8,105 bases of DNA from Spirochaetes bacterium ADurb.Bin110 (lineage in GTDB: Bacteria > Spirochaetota > Spirochaetia > Treponematales > Rectinemataceae). A model generated the notes under the pieces. The model worked only from the letters and a program-made list of their open reading frames with translations. It did not search any database and was not told where the DNA came from. Shown piece after piece: positions 1 through 6,161 of this stretch. The DNA lies in the NCBI GenBank assembly GCA_002070755.1, contig MWDY01000149.1, forward strand, positions 1-8,105, in the 5' to 3' direction. The translations under genes and the position numbers were made by a program. The stretch's first letter is position 1, and each line of letters starts with the position of its first letter.

Positions 1-473
1 CGAAAGGAAAAGGCACTTCGGATGCGCATCGTCTTCTCGAAGACATGCTCTATCAGCGAGGAGGAGGGCTTTTGCCCCTTGGTGGGGAAGGCGAGCTTTT
101 GAGCGGGTACAAGGGTTATGGGCTAGCAGAGGTAGTGGATATCCTTACCGCGATACTGAGTGGTGGTGTTTTTGGCCAGGCTGTGATCGACAGTCAGGCC
201 ACATCGGCGCGAGTTTGTCACTTCTTTGGGGCCTTGCGCCTCGATCTCTTCCGCGATCCCGAGGCTATCAAATCCGATATGGATCGCTTATTGACCGAGC
301 TTGAAACAGCCGAGCCTGCAGAAGGCTGCGAGCGAGTCTACTATGCGGGACTTAAAGAGCATGAGAAAGAGGCAGAAAGCGCCCGTCTTGGCGTCGCAAT
401 AAGCGAAAAAGTCGCAGCGCAGCTCACACAGATTGGAGAGGAACTGGGGGTAGAGCTGGCTGGAATCTCTTGA
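1..473 (+). CDS. Ldh2-family malate/lactate/ureidoglycolate-type dehydrogenase, C-terminal part
   Basis: This is the 3' part of a gene that begins left of the window; the open frame starts at base 3 and gives about 156 residues before TGA at 471-473. The segment GYKGYGLAEVVDILTAILSG is a hallmark of the NAD(P)-dependent Ldh2 (MDH2/YiaK/AllD) family, and the following CHFFGALRLDLF block is the conserved C-terminal strand carrying a His. These cytosolic enzymes interconvert 2-oxo and 2-hydroxy acids. The protein ends in a charged helix, as the family usually does, so the C-terminus looks intact. It is about 55% GC by hand count, clearly richer than the regulator gene that follows. A second family member lies at 2005-3054. 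No intrinsic terminator is evident after it. The family call is secure; the substrate is not known. Confidence 0.88.
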   Translation, partial: KGKGTSDAHRLLEDMLYQRGGGLLPLGGEGELLSGYKGYGLAEVVDILTAILSGGVFGQAVIDSQATSARVCHFFGALRLDLFRDPEAIKSDMDRLLTELETAEPAEGCERVYYAGLKEHEKEAESARLGVAISEKVAAQLTQIGEELGVELAGIS

Positions 474-567
474 AAGAAACCATTAGTTCAGCAAACTGCT
501 CTCTCTTATTAGATTTCATTAGAAAAGCAAACCATATCTGATCATTAAATTTTCTGCAAATTATATA

Positions 568-596
568 TTGACAGAACGAAAAACCAATCTTATTCT
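568..596 (+). promoter_or_regulatory. Sigma70-like promoter for the regulator and operon
   Basis: A perfect -35 box TTGACA lies at 568-573, followed by a 17-bp spacer and the -10 box TATTCT at 591-596, which matches 4 of 6 consensus bases. The surroundings are AT-rich. Transcription would start near 603-604, giving a leader of about 46 nt to the GTG at 650. It is the only good promoter noticed in the window, so it may drive the whole run of genes downstream. Confidence 0.7.
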
Positions 597-609
597 AAAG
601 TTATATTAC

Positions 610-619
610 CGATATATCG
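610..619. promoter_or_regulatory. Candidate operator palindrome CGATATATCG
   Basis: CGATATATCG is a perfect 10-bp inverted repeat at roughly +7 to +16 of the predicted transcript. A repressor bound there could block initiation or early elongation, and the adjacent gene encodes a GntR-family regulator, a family that often controls its own operon. The sequence does not match the FadR-type TGGTnnnACCA consensus, and short palindromes also arise by chance in AT-rich DNA. Confidence 0.35.
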
Positions 620-636
620 CTGGCATACTTCTAGAA

Positions 637-644
637 AGGGGGAG
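637..644 (+). promoter_or_regulatory. Ribosome binding site of the GntR gene, favouring a GTG start
   Basis: The run AGGGGGAG at 637-644 ends 5 nt before GTG 650 and 11 nt before the next in-frame ATG at 656. Spacing favours GTG, though ATG 656 (two residues shorter) remains possible. Confidence 0.6.
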
Positions 645-649
645 ACATC

Positions 650-1312
650 GTGCAAATGATACACAAAGATAAAATCGATGCAACAAACAAAAAAGATATG
701 GCTTATGAAATACTCAAGCAACGCATAATAAATAATGAATACAAGCCATTGGATACTCTAACTGAGCAATCCATCTGTGACGAGCTTGGAATAAGCAAGA
801 CGCCAGTGCGCGAGGCTTTTAAGGAACTGGAAAAAGATGGATTTGTGAAGATCATACCAAGCATAGGATGCCTCGTTTCAAGCATAGGATTGGATTATAT
901 TCATGAAATATTTGAAATTCGCGAGATACTCGAATGTGCAGCTGCGCGTATCGTTGCAGAGCGGGGAGACAAGACAGTATTCGAAGATATGTTCAAGAAT
1001 CATGAATCATTCGAACTAGCCGAAAAGAAGAATATCAAAGGCTCTGTAGTTTCTGGATTCGAAATTCATACTGCAATCTTTGAAAATATTGGAAATTCTC
1101 GACTTCTAGATCTTTATAAGAACATACAAAGTCACATAATACGCATACGCTTATTCTTTATCTATCAATTTGATCTCGACAAGACAGAGAGGATGAATGC
1201 TGAGCATAAGATGATTTTGAAAACGATTATTGCAGGTGATTCCAATGCTGCTGAAAAGGCAATGAGAGAGCATCTTAGAAATAGCCAGGAGCGTCTCAAG
1301 AGCTTACTCTGA
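650..1312 (+). CDS. GntR-family transcriptional regulator with FCD domain
   Basis: This 220-aa protein is probably the local regulator of the cluster. Residues about 17-78 form the winged helix-turn-helix, with the typical GntR stretch LGISKTPVREAFKELEKDGFV at about 46-66. Residues about 80-215 are an all-helical FCD ligand domain. His140 (in FEIHTAIFENIGN), His186 (AEHKMIL) and His208 (REHL) sit where FCD proteins place metal-binding histidines, which commonly help bind carboxylate effectors. Length is normal for the family. It starts at GTG 650 on spacing from the ribosome binding site. It is first in the operon, directly behind the promoter, with 13 bp to the next gene. Its GC is low (about 38% by hand count). 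Repression relieved by a pathway acid is the usual mode for the family and is inferred here. Confidence 0.93.
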   Translation: MQMIHKDKIDATNKKDMAYEILKQRIINNEYKPLDTLTEQSICDELGISKTPVREAFKELEKDGFVKIIPSIGCLVSSIGLDYIHEIFEIREILECAAARIVAERGDKTVFEDMFKNHESFELAEKKNIKGSVVSGFEIHTAIFENIGNSRLLDLYKNIQSHIIRIRLFFIYQFDLDKTERMNAEHKMILKTIIAGDSNAAEKAMREHLRNSQERLKSLL

Positions 1313-1325
1313 GAAGGAGGACAAC

Positions 1326-2000
1326 ATGGTTCATGTTCTAAAAATTGCCGAAAGACCAGACCAATATTTCATAGAATCATTTAGGAAGCTGGCAGTTGCG
1401 ACAGTCTATGAGGCTTCAGGGAAAAAGGGATTCATAGATTGCGCCATAAAACCGCTCGCAAAAGGAATTAGAATCTGTGGCCCTGCTTTTACGGTTCAAT
1501 GCGTTCCTGGGGATAATCTTATGCTGCATAAAGCTTTGCAAGCCGCAAAACCAGGCGATGTCATAGTTGCAAGCATGGGAGATGGATATTTTTATGGCTA
1601 TTTTGGCTCCTTGATGGGAACAGCTGCGATAACGGCAAAACTTGAAGGGCTTGCCATAGATGGCTGCGTTCGCGATGCAGAAGAGCTTATAGAGATGGAA
1701 TTTCCTGTCTTCTGTCGCGGAGCATGTATAAAAGGGACGACCAAAAACGGCTTGGGAACCATCAATTATCCACTCAATTTTGGTGGTACAACGATTTACC
1801 CTGGCGACCTAATCCTGGGCGATGATGATGGCATGGTCGTGGTTCGACGCCAGGATTTGGTAGATGTCCTTCAGAAATCGCTTGATAGGGTTGCGAATGA
1901 GGAGAAGAAGGCTGCACAACTTCGCGGGGGCGTTTCGAGCATGGAACTGAATAAGCTTGAAGATGTCTGTATCGCACTTAGCATGAAAGAGGAAAAATAA
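1326..2000 (+). CDS. RraA-family protein, probable oxo-acid aldolase/decarboxylase
   Basis: This 224-aa protein has the RraA / HMG-CHA aldolase fold (formerly annotated as dimethylmenaquinone methyltransferase-like). Diagnostic segments are CGPAFTVQCVPGDNL (about 51-65), GDVIVASMGDG (77-87), the IDGCVRDAEEL block (111-121) with Arg116 and Asp117 expected at the pyruvate/metal site, and the late GDDDGMVVV strand (165-173). Family members use a divalent metal to cleave 4-hydroxy-2-oxo acids such as 4-hydroxy-4-methyl-2-oxoglutarate, releasing pyruvate, or decarboxylate oxaloacetate; E. coli RraA instead binds RNase E. A catabolic setting with an Ldh2 enzyme favours the enzymatic role. The start at ATG 1326 is fixed by AAGGAGG at 1314-1320, 5 nt upstream. 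Only 4 bp separate its stop from the next start, so the two genes are probably translationally coupled. The exact substrate is unknown. Confidence 0.88.
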   Translation: MVHVLKIAERPDQYFIESFRKLAVATVYEASGKKGFIDCAIKPLAKGIRICGPAFTVQCVPGDNLMLHKALQAAKPGDVIVASMGDGYFYGYFGSLMGTAAITAKLEGLAIDGCVRDAEELIEMEFPVFCRGACIKGTTKNGLGTINYPLNFGGTTIYPGDLILGDDDGMVVVRRQDLVDVLQKSLDRVANEEKKAAQLRGGVSSMELNKLEDVCIALSMKEEK

Positions 2001-2004
2001 GGCT

Positions 2005-3054
2005 ATGAAAATCTGCTATCGGGATCTACAGAATGCAGCGTTCGAAATTCTAAGGCATGTTGGAGAGAACGAAGAGAACGCGCAAATAGCCTCTGAAATC
2101 ATGGTTGTCAATGATATGCGAGGAGTAAGCACACACGGTACAAATCTGCTTAGAATGATAGCAAAACGGTGTGAAGCAAAGATGCTCAGTCTCCCTACCA
2201 AAGTTACTGTCACTTCCGAAGATATGGCGACTTTGGTATTGGATGGCGGAGATGGGCTTGGTCAGGTTGCTGGCTACAAGGCTATGAATGCCGCCATGGA
2301 AAAAGCCCGCTTATATGGTCTTGGTATGGCACTCATAAGAAATACCAATAACGTAGGTTCACTCGGTTACTATGTGTATAAGACTGCTATGCAAGATATG
2401 GCAGCCATCATGATGACAAATGGGAATCCTTCGATGGCGCCGTATGGAGGAGCTGAACCTTTTCTTGGGTCAAATCCGGTTGCGTTTGCGGTGCCTTCTT
2501 CTTCTGGGATGCCTATTATCCTAGATATGTCGTCCTCGGTTGTGGCTAGGGGAAAGATCAGGATGGCTGCTCTCAAGAATGAGAAGATACCTCTAGATTG
2601 GGCTCTAGATAGCAATGGTAAGCCAACAAGTGATCCACAAAAAGCCCTCAAAGGATGTCTTCTGCCTGTGGGGGGCCCGAAAGGCTCTGGGTTGGCAATA
2701 ATTGTAGATATTTTTGCTGGCATATTATCGGGCTCATCTTATGGGCGCAATTTGAAGAGTTTCCATGAATTGGAAGGCCAAACAGGTGTTGGAGCTTGCT
2801 TCATTGCCATCGATATTTCGCGCTTTATGCCTGTGGATCAATTTAAGAATCTAGTCGGAGAATATGGCAAAGCCTTGAAATCTTGCAAACTTCGCGAGGG
2901 CTTCAAAGAAATCCTTCTGCCAGGAGAAATCGAACTCAGAAAAGAACAAGAATCAAGGGAAAGCGGTATCGAGATGCCAGAAGAAGTAATAGACGGCCTC
3001 AATAGCCTGATGCGAAAAGCAAGAATTGGCTTATTGCTCAGATCGATGGATTGA
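2005..3054 (+). CDS. Ldh2-family NAD(P)-dependent 2-oxoacid/2-hydroxyacid dehydrogenase
   Basis: This full-length 349-aa member of the malate/L-lactate/ureidoglycolate dehydrogenase (YiaK, AllD) family interconverts a 2-oxo acid and a 2-hydroxy acid in the cytosol. Visible motifs are RGVSTHGTNLL (40-49) with catalytic-type His44, APYGGAEPFLGSNPVAFAVP (145-164), LDMSSSVVARGK (173-184), and GGPKGSGLAIIVDIFAGILSG (223-243) in the nucleotide-binding region. Two positions differ from the common pattern: the His usually seen in the N-x-N-H-x-G motif is Asn116 (NTNNVG), and the His of the C-terminal strand is replaced around residue 264 (GVGACF). That suggests an unusual substrate pocket. The ATG lies 4 bp after the RraA-like gene, with a purine-rich AAGAGGAA at 1987-1994 as likely ribosome binding site. 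It is a paralogue of the partial gene at the left edge. The family is sure; the substrate is open. Confidence 0.93.
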   Translation: MKICYRDLQNAAFEILRHVGENEENAQIASEIMVVNDMRGVSTHGTNLLRMIAKRCEAKMLSLPTKVTVTSEDMATLVLDGGDGLGQVAGYKAMNAAMEKARLYGLGMALIRNTNNVGSLGYYVYKTAMQDMAAIMMTNGNPSMAPYGGAEPFLGSNPVAFAVPSSSGMPIILDMSSSVVARGKIRMAALKNEKIPLDWALDSNGKPTSDPQKALKGCLLPVGGPKGSGLAIIVDIFAGILSGSSYGRNLKSFHELEGQTGVGACFIAIDISRFMPVDQFKNLVGEYGKALKSCKLREGFKEILLPGEIELRKEQESRESGIEMPEEVIDGLNSLMRKARIGLLLRSMD

Positions 3055-3096
3055 TGCCTGTAAAAGATAGAAGAGGCATTTGATAAGGAAAAGAAG

Positions 3097-3906
3097 ATGA
3101 AAATGCGGCTTGGCTGTTTCGGATATACCAAAGATTTAGACACAATTGCGGCAGTTGGCTTTGACTGTGCCGAGTTGCATATAAAAGAGATAATGGCTAT
3201 GAGCGAAGAGGAATTCAAGAAAGTCAAGAAAAGACTGAGAGATTGTGGAATTACCGCTGAAGTATTCGATAATCCTATTCCTCTCGATTGTAGCATTTCA
3301 TCACCTTCATTTGATTTGGCTTATTATCGAGATTTTCTCGAAAAAGTCTCCGATCGAACGGCTGAAATGGGAGCGCGCTATATTGTTTTCGGAAACGGTA
3401 AAGCCCGAAGCCTTCCATCAGAGGGAGATATTGCATCCGCTACCAGCAAATTCGATGACTTTTTCATAAGTCTTCTCGAAATAACAGCAAAGCGGAATAT
3501 CACGGTTCTAATAGAGCCACTGGCTAAGAGTCTATCGAATATTGTGAATTCGCTCTCTGAGGCAGTCAAATTCATAAAGAAATATGAAAAGCATAATCTC
3601 AAGACTCTTCTAGACTATCGCTGGATGGTAGAAGAGGGTTGGCCTCTCACAGATATCGAAGATTATGAGCTCTATATCAAGCATGTGCATATCGATAATC
3701 CTTTTTCGCCATTTCCGACAAGGATTGTACCGCGATTGAATGATGGATTTGATTATACTCCTTTTATGAACACGCTCAAAAACATTGCTTATAAAGAGAT
3801 TATTTCCATCGAGGCATCTGTATTTCAGGACTTTGCTAAAGAGATAAGGGAGGGCCTGGGCTTATTTAGGGCTAACCATATAGAGCCATATCGTAGCCTT
3901 TCTTGA
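3097..3906 (+). CDS. TIM-barrel sugar (phosphate) isomerase/epimerase, xylose-isomerase-like
   Basis: This 269-aa protein of the AP-endonuclease-2-like TIM-barrel superfamily resembles ketose 3-epimerases, hydroxypyruvate isomerase and IolO/IolE-type enzymes. The metal-binding tetrad can be read from the strand ends: Glu140 (VLIEPL), Asp173 (LLDYRW), His198 (IKHVHIDN) and Glu239 (ISIEAS). An early GFDCAELHI strand (21-29) is also typical. Such enzymes use a divalent metal to isomerise or epimerise sugars, sugar acids or keto acids through an enediolate. ATG 3097 is chosen because AAGGAA at 3085-3090 lies 6 nt upstream; ATG 3103 would be 12 nt away. The gene follows the Ldh2 gene after 42 bp and precedes the MDR dehydrogenase gene by 20 bp. 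No signal peptide is seen, so it is cytosolic. Which epimerisation it performs cannot be read from sequence. Confidence 0.87.
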   Translation: MKMRLGCFGYTKDLDTIAAVGFDCAELHIKEIMAMSEEEFKKVKKRLRDCGITAEVFDNPIPLDCSISSPSFDLAYYRDFLEKVSDRTAEMGARYIVFGNGKARSLPSEGDIASATSKFDDFFISLLEITAKRNITVLIEPLAKSLSNIVNSLSEAVKFIKKYEKHNLKTLLDYRWMVEEGWPLTDIEDYELYIKHVHIDNPFSPFPTRIVPRLNDGFDYTPFMNTLKNIAYKEIISIEASVFQDFAKEIREGLGLFRANHIEPYRSLS

Positions 3907-3912
3907 TTCTCG

Positions 3913-3920
3913 TAAGGAGG
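3913..3920 (+). promoter_or_regulatory. Ribosome binding site fixing the MDR dehydrogenase start
   Basis: TAAGGAGG at 3913-3920 lies 6 nt before ATG 3927. The frame is open further upstream to an ATG at 3903 that overlaps the previous gene, but that ATG lacks this signal and would add eight residues foreign to the family. Confidence 0.85.
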
Positions 3921-3926
3921 CATTTT

Positions 3927-4967
3927 ATGAAGGCATTGGTATATTACGGACCTCGCGATATTCGATATCAAGATGTTCCGACGCCAAAGCCAAGAGCAGG
4001 TGAAGTTCTGGTACATGTCAGAGCTGTCTCTATTTGCGGCTCGGATCTTGCAGGCTATAAAGCTGTTTCCTCTATGAGGGCACCGGGGCTCATAATGGGA
4101 CATGAATTCTCTGGGGAAATAGCAGCGCTTGGGGAAGGGATCGTGAATCTCAAAGTGGGAGATCGTGTCGGTGTTGTCACGAATCTCTATTGTGGAAAAT
4201 GCCAAGATTGCAAAGAAGGCAGGACAAACGTTTGCGATTACCGATATATCATTGGTACAACAATGAAAGCTGGAAGTTATAACGGCGCAATGTCGGAATA
4301 TGTTGTTGCTCCAGCTGAGAAAATAATGCATTTGCCAAACAATGTTTCTTTCGACGAAGCTGCGCTTGTTGAGCCTTTGTCGATATCGCTTCGAGCAACC
4401 AAGCATGTCGCCAATGAACTACCAGGAAGGACCGTTGCAGTACTGGGCGTTGGACCCATTGGCCTTATGGGTATTATGTGCATGAAGAGCTTCGGAGCCG
4501 CAAAGATCGTTGCCATTGACCTTCTTCAAAACAGACTCGAGCTGGCGCGTAAATGCGGCGCAACCGACACAATAGTCTCGAATGAGGATGTTCCAGCTAT
4601 CATTCGTCAGATGACAAACAATGTAGGGATCGATGTTGTCTTTGATGCTGCGGGGGTTCCTTCGACTGTCAATATGGCCATCGAAATTGCAAGAAATGGT
4701 GGAAGCATCCTTATGGTCGGAATGGCGTCTCCAACATTGGAAATTGAATATAAGCATGCAGTCAGCAAAGAGCTAAAACTTCAGGCCAGCTATATGTACA
4801 CCACTGAAATGAGGGAAGGCCTTCAAATGATCGCGGATGGCAAACTGAATGTGGCTCAGATGATCACTTCAAGGCATCCTCTTTCTGAAGGACCTAAGGT
4901 GTTCGAGGAGCTTTCTTCAGGCAATACCAAAGAAGTAAAGGTCATTTTATTTCCTGATGAAAAATAG
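3927..4967 (+). CDS. Zinc-dependent MDR dehydrogenase (sorbitol/threonine/inosose dehydrogenase type)
   Basis: This 346-aa medium-chain alcohol dehydrogenase oxidises a secondary hydroxyl of a polyol, sugar or cyclitol with NAD+. Catalytic zinc ligands are Cys37 (SICGSD), His59 and Glu60 (GHEFSG), with Glu149 (LVEPLS) nearby. The structural zinc site is complete: Cys89, Cys92, Cys95 and Cys103. The Rossmann motif GVGPIG is at 174-179, and the acidic Asp198 at the end of the second strand (IVAIDLL) points to NAD rather than NADP. Length and domain order are normal. It begins 20 bp after the epimerase gene and is followed 33 bp later by the SDR gene. The pairing with a creatininase-family hydrolase recalls scyllo-inosose 3-dehydrogenase (IolM) of Thermotoga, but L-threonine, sorbitol or galactitol-type dehydrogenases look alike at this level. 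Confidence 0.93.
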   Translation: MKALVYYGPRDIRYQDVPTPKPRAGEVLVHVRAVSICGSDLAGYKAVSSMRAPGLIMGHEFSGEIAALGEGIVNLKVGDRVGVVTNLYCGKCQDCKEGRTNVCDYRYIIGTTMKAGSYNGAMSEYVVAPAEKIMHLPNNVSFDEAALVEPLSISLRATKHVANELPGRTVAVLGVGPIGLMGIMCMKSFGAAKIVAIDLLQNRLELARKCGATDTIVSNEDVPAIIRQMTNNVGIDVVFDAAGVPSTVNMAIEIARNGGSILMVGMASPTLEIEYKHAVSKELKLQASYMYTTEMREGLQMIADGKLNVAQMITSRHPLSEGPKVFEELSSGNTKEVKVILFPDEK

Positions 4968-4984
4968 TGGGCATTTTTAATTGC

Positions 4985-4991
4985 GGAGGGG
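4985..4991 (+). promoter_or_regulatory. Ribosome binding site fixing the SDR start
   Basis: GGAGGGG at 4985-4991 touches the in-frame ATG at 4992, too close to serve it, but sits 9 nt before ATG 5001. The shorter product also gives the usual SDR N-terminus, with the TG of the glycine motif at residues 11-12. Confidence 0.65.
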
Positions 4992-5000
4992 ATGATAATC

Positions 5001-5747
5001 ATGGAACTTGAGGAAATGGTTGCGGTTGTCACAGGCTCGGGCAATGGTCTCGGCATGGGCATAGCAAAGAAAATGTTTGTTGAAGGCGCAAGTCTGGCCT
5101 TATGGGACATCAATTTTGAATCTGTAAAGAGATTAGCTTTTGAGCTAGATCCGAGCGGACAGAGGGTGCTCCCCCTAAAAGTGGATATCACTGATGAGGC
5201 TGAAGTTCAGGCCGGAGTAGTCAACACTGTTGATAGATTCGGTCGTATCGATGTCCTAGTCAACAATGCTGGCATTTCTCGGCATAAGCCTCTCGAAGAA
5301 ACAACACTGGAAATTTGGGATGCCGTGATCAAAGTGAACCTGACAGGAACTTTTATATGCTGCAAGGCAGTGGCTCCTATCATGAAGAGGCAAGAGTTCG
5401 GAAAGATTGTCAATATTGCTTCGCTTGGAGGCAGGACAGGAAGGCCAGGTGTTGGCGTCAATTACGCCGCATCCAAAGGAGGGGTGATTGGGCTTACAAA
5501 GTTGCTCGCAAAGGAACTTGGGCCTTCGAATATCTATGTCAATGCGATTTGCCCTGGCCCAATCTTAACAGATCAGACAAAGCAATATCCAAGAGAGGTA
5601 TTCGATACATGGAATGCAGGGAGAGCCGTCCCTAAAGATGGCTTACCAGAAGATATTGGCGACGCTGTAGTGTTCCTAGCATCTAAGCGTTCGAATTGGA
5701 TTACAGGCATATCTCTGGATGTAAATGGTGGCATTTTTATTGGCTAG
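5001..5747 (+). CDS. Short-chain dehydrogenase/reductase (classical SDR, FabG-like)
   Basis: This 248-aa classical SDR is an NAD(P)-dependent oxidoreductase acting on a hydroxyl or keto group. The cofactor motif TGSGNGLG is at 11-18, Asp36 ends the second strand (LALWDIN), suggesting NAD(H), and VDITD is at 61-65. NNAG is at 88-91, and the catalytic tetrad is Asn113, Ser141, Tyr155 and Lys159 (NYAASKGG). PGPILT (185-190) follows the catalytic helix, and the usual C-terminal DVNGG is present. FabG-like sequence is common among sugar, polyol and sugar-acid dehydrogenases, so it need not act in fatty acid synthesis. Its place between an MDR dehydrogenase and a cupin argues for a catabolic step, perhaps a second oxidation or a reduction that rebalances NADH. 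The specific substrate is unknown. Confidence 0.93.
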   Translation: MELEEMVAVVTGSGNGLGMGIAKKMFVEGASLALWDINFESVKRLAFELDPSGQRVLPLKVDITDEAEVQAGVVNTVDRFGRIDVLVNNAGISRHKPLEETTLEIWDAVIKVNLTGTFICCKAVAPIMKRQEFGKIVNIASLGGRTGRPGVGVNYAASKGGVIGLTKLLAKELGPSNIYVNAICPGPILTDQTKQYPREVFDTWNAGRAVPKDGLPEDIGDAVVFLASKRSNWITGISLDVNGGIFIG

Positions 5748-5761
5748 GAACTTTTTAGTAT

Positions 5762-5766
5762 GGAGG
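5762..5766 (+). promoter_or_regulatory. Ribosome binding site fixing the cupin start
   Basis: GGAGG at 5762-5766 is 5 nt before ATG 5772. The upstream in-frame ATG at 5760 overlaps this site and has only a weak AGGAA 9 nt before it, so 5772 is preferred; the difference is four residues. Confidence 0.75.
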
Positions 5767-5771
5767 AAAGA

Positions 5772-6140
5772 ATGAGCGGATTGAAAGTAGTGGACATAAA
5801 TAAGGTGGAGCCAGAAAAAAAGACCCCTCCAAGATCTTCTTGGATCTTAATATCAGAGAAGACAGTGGGGGCTCAGAATTTAGCTTTAGGTGTCAACGAG
5901 ACTGAGCCAGGCTCGATGGTCCCTGAACATATGCATGAGACTGAGGAAGAGGTTATGTTTTTTCTAGAAGGCGAAGGCAAATTCATAACCCAAGATCAGG
6001 AGATAGACTTAAAACCAGGAATATGTGTGTACAACCCGCCCGGAGCACTGCATAAGATTGTGAATACAGGGACGACGAAACTCAAGTTTATTTGGGTCTA
6101 TGCACCCCAGCTAAAGAGTCACAGGATTCCGAATAGTTAG
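5772..6140 (+). CDS. Small single-domain cupin protein
   Basis: This 122-aa protein is essentially one cupin barrel. Motif 1 is visible in GSMVPEHMHETEEEVMFFLE (47-66), with metal ligands His53, His55 and probably Glu60. Motif 2 is PGICVYNPPGALHKIVN (82-98), with His94 as fourth ligand. All four ligands are present, so a metal site is expected. Small cupins in sugar-acid and polyol clusters include isomerases, lyases and dioxygenases, and many have no known activity. There is no signal peptide. It lies 24 bp after the SDR gene and 21 bp before the hydrolase gene, so it belongs to the same transcript. A role as mutarotase, isomerase or dehydratase for a pathway intermediate is only a guess from position. 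Confidence 0.88.
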   Translation: MSGLKVVDINKVEPEKKTPPRSSWILISEKTVGAQNLALGVNETEPGSMVPEHMHETEEEVMFFLEGEGKFITQDQEIDLKPGICVYNPPGALHKIVNTGTTKLKFIWVYAPQLKSHRIPNS

Positions 6141-6146
6141 GAAATG

Positions 6147-6153
6147 AAAGGAG
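6147..6153 (+). promoter_or_regulatory. Ribosome binding site fixing the hydrolase start
   Basis: AAAGGAG at 6147-6153 is 8 nt before ATG 6162. The in-frame ATG at 6144 lies just ahead of this site and has only a TAGGAA immediately upstream, too close to be useful. Confidence 0.75.
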
Positions 6154-6161
6154 AACACAAG

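Larger units (their letters stand above)
474..649. other. AT-rich intergenic region with the operon promoter
   Basis: This 176-bp stretch separates the left dehydrogenase from the regulator gene and holds no plausible gene. It contains the promoter at 568-596, a palindrome at 610-619 and the ribosome binding site of the regulator. I saw no GC-rich hairpin followed by a T run, so there is no convincing intrinsic terminator for the upstream gene; read-through into the operon is possible. Confidence 0.7.

Noticed and set aside
486..511. Possible terminator after the left dehydrogenase (AGCA-AAC-TGCT)
   Set aside because: The stem is only 4 bp and lacks GC content and a following T run.
629..636. 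Palindrome TTCTAGAA near the GntR ribosome binding site, considered as an operator
   Set aside because: It is only 8 bp, AT-rich and easily a chance match; the 10-bp palindrome at 610-619 is the better candidate.
3054..3079. Inverted repeat ATGCCT/AGGCAT after the Ldh2 stop, considered as a terminator
   Set aside because: The 6-bp stem has a 14-nt loop and no T run, and the next gene follows within 20 bp in the same direction; too weak to call.
2838..3296. Minus-strand open frame of 152 codons across the Ldh2/epimerase junction
   Set aside because: Ser/Ile-rich shadow translation with no family features, opposite two solid genes.
3825..4406. Long open frame on the minus strand (193 codons)
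   Set aside because: It lies antisense to the epimerase end and the well-supported MDR dehydrogenase, has no recognisable domain or ribosome binding site, and is best explained as a coding shadow.
5315..5635. Plus-strand open frame of 106 codons inside the SDR gene
   Set aside because: It is out of frame with the SDR, which keeps all catalytic motifs, so this is a frame shadow.
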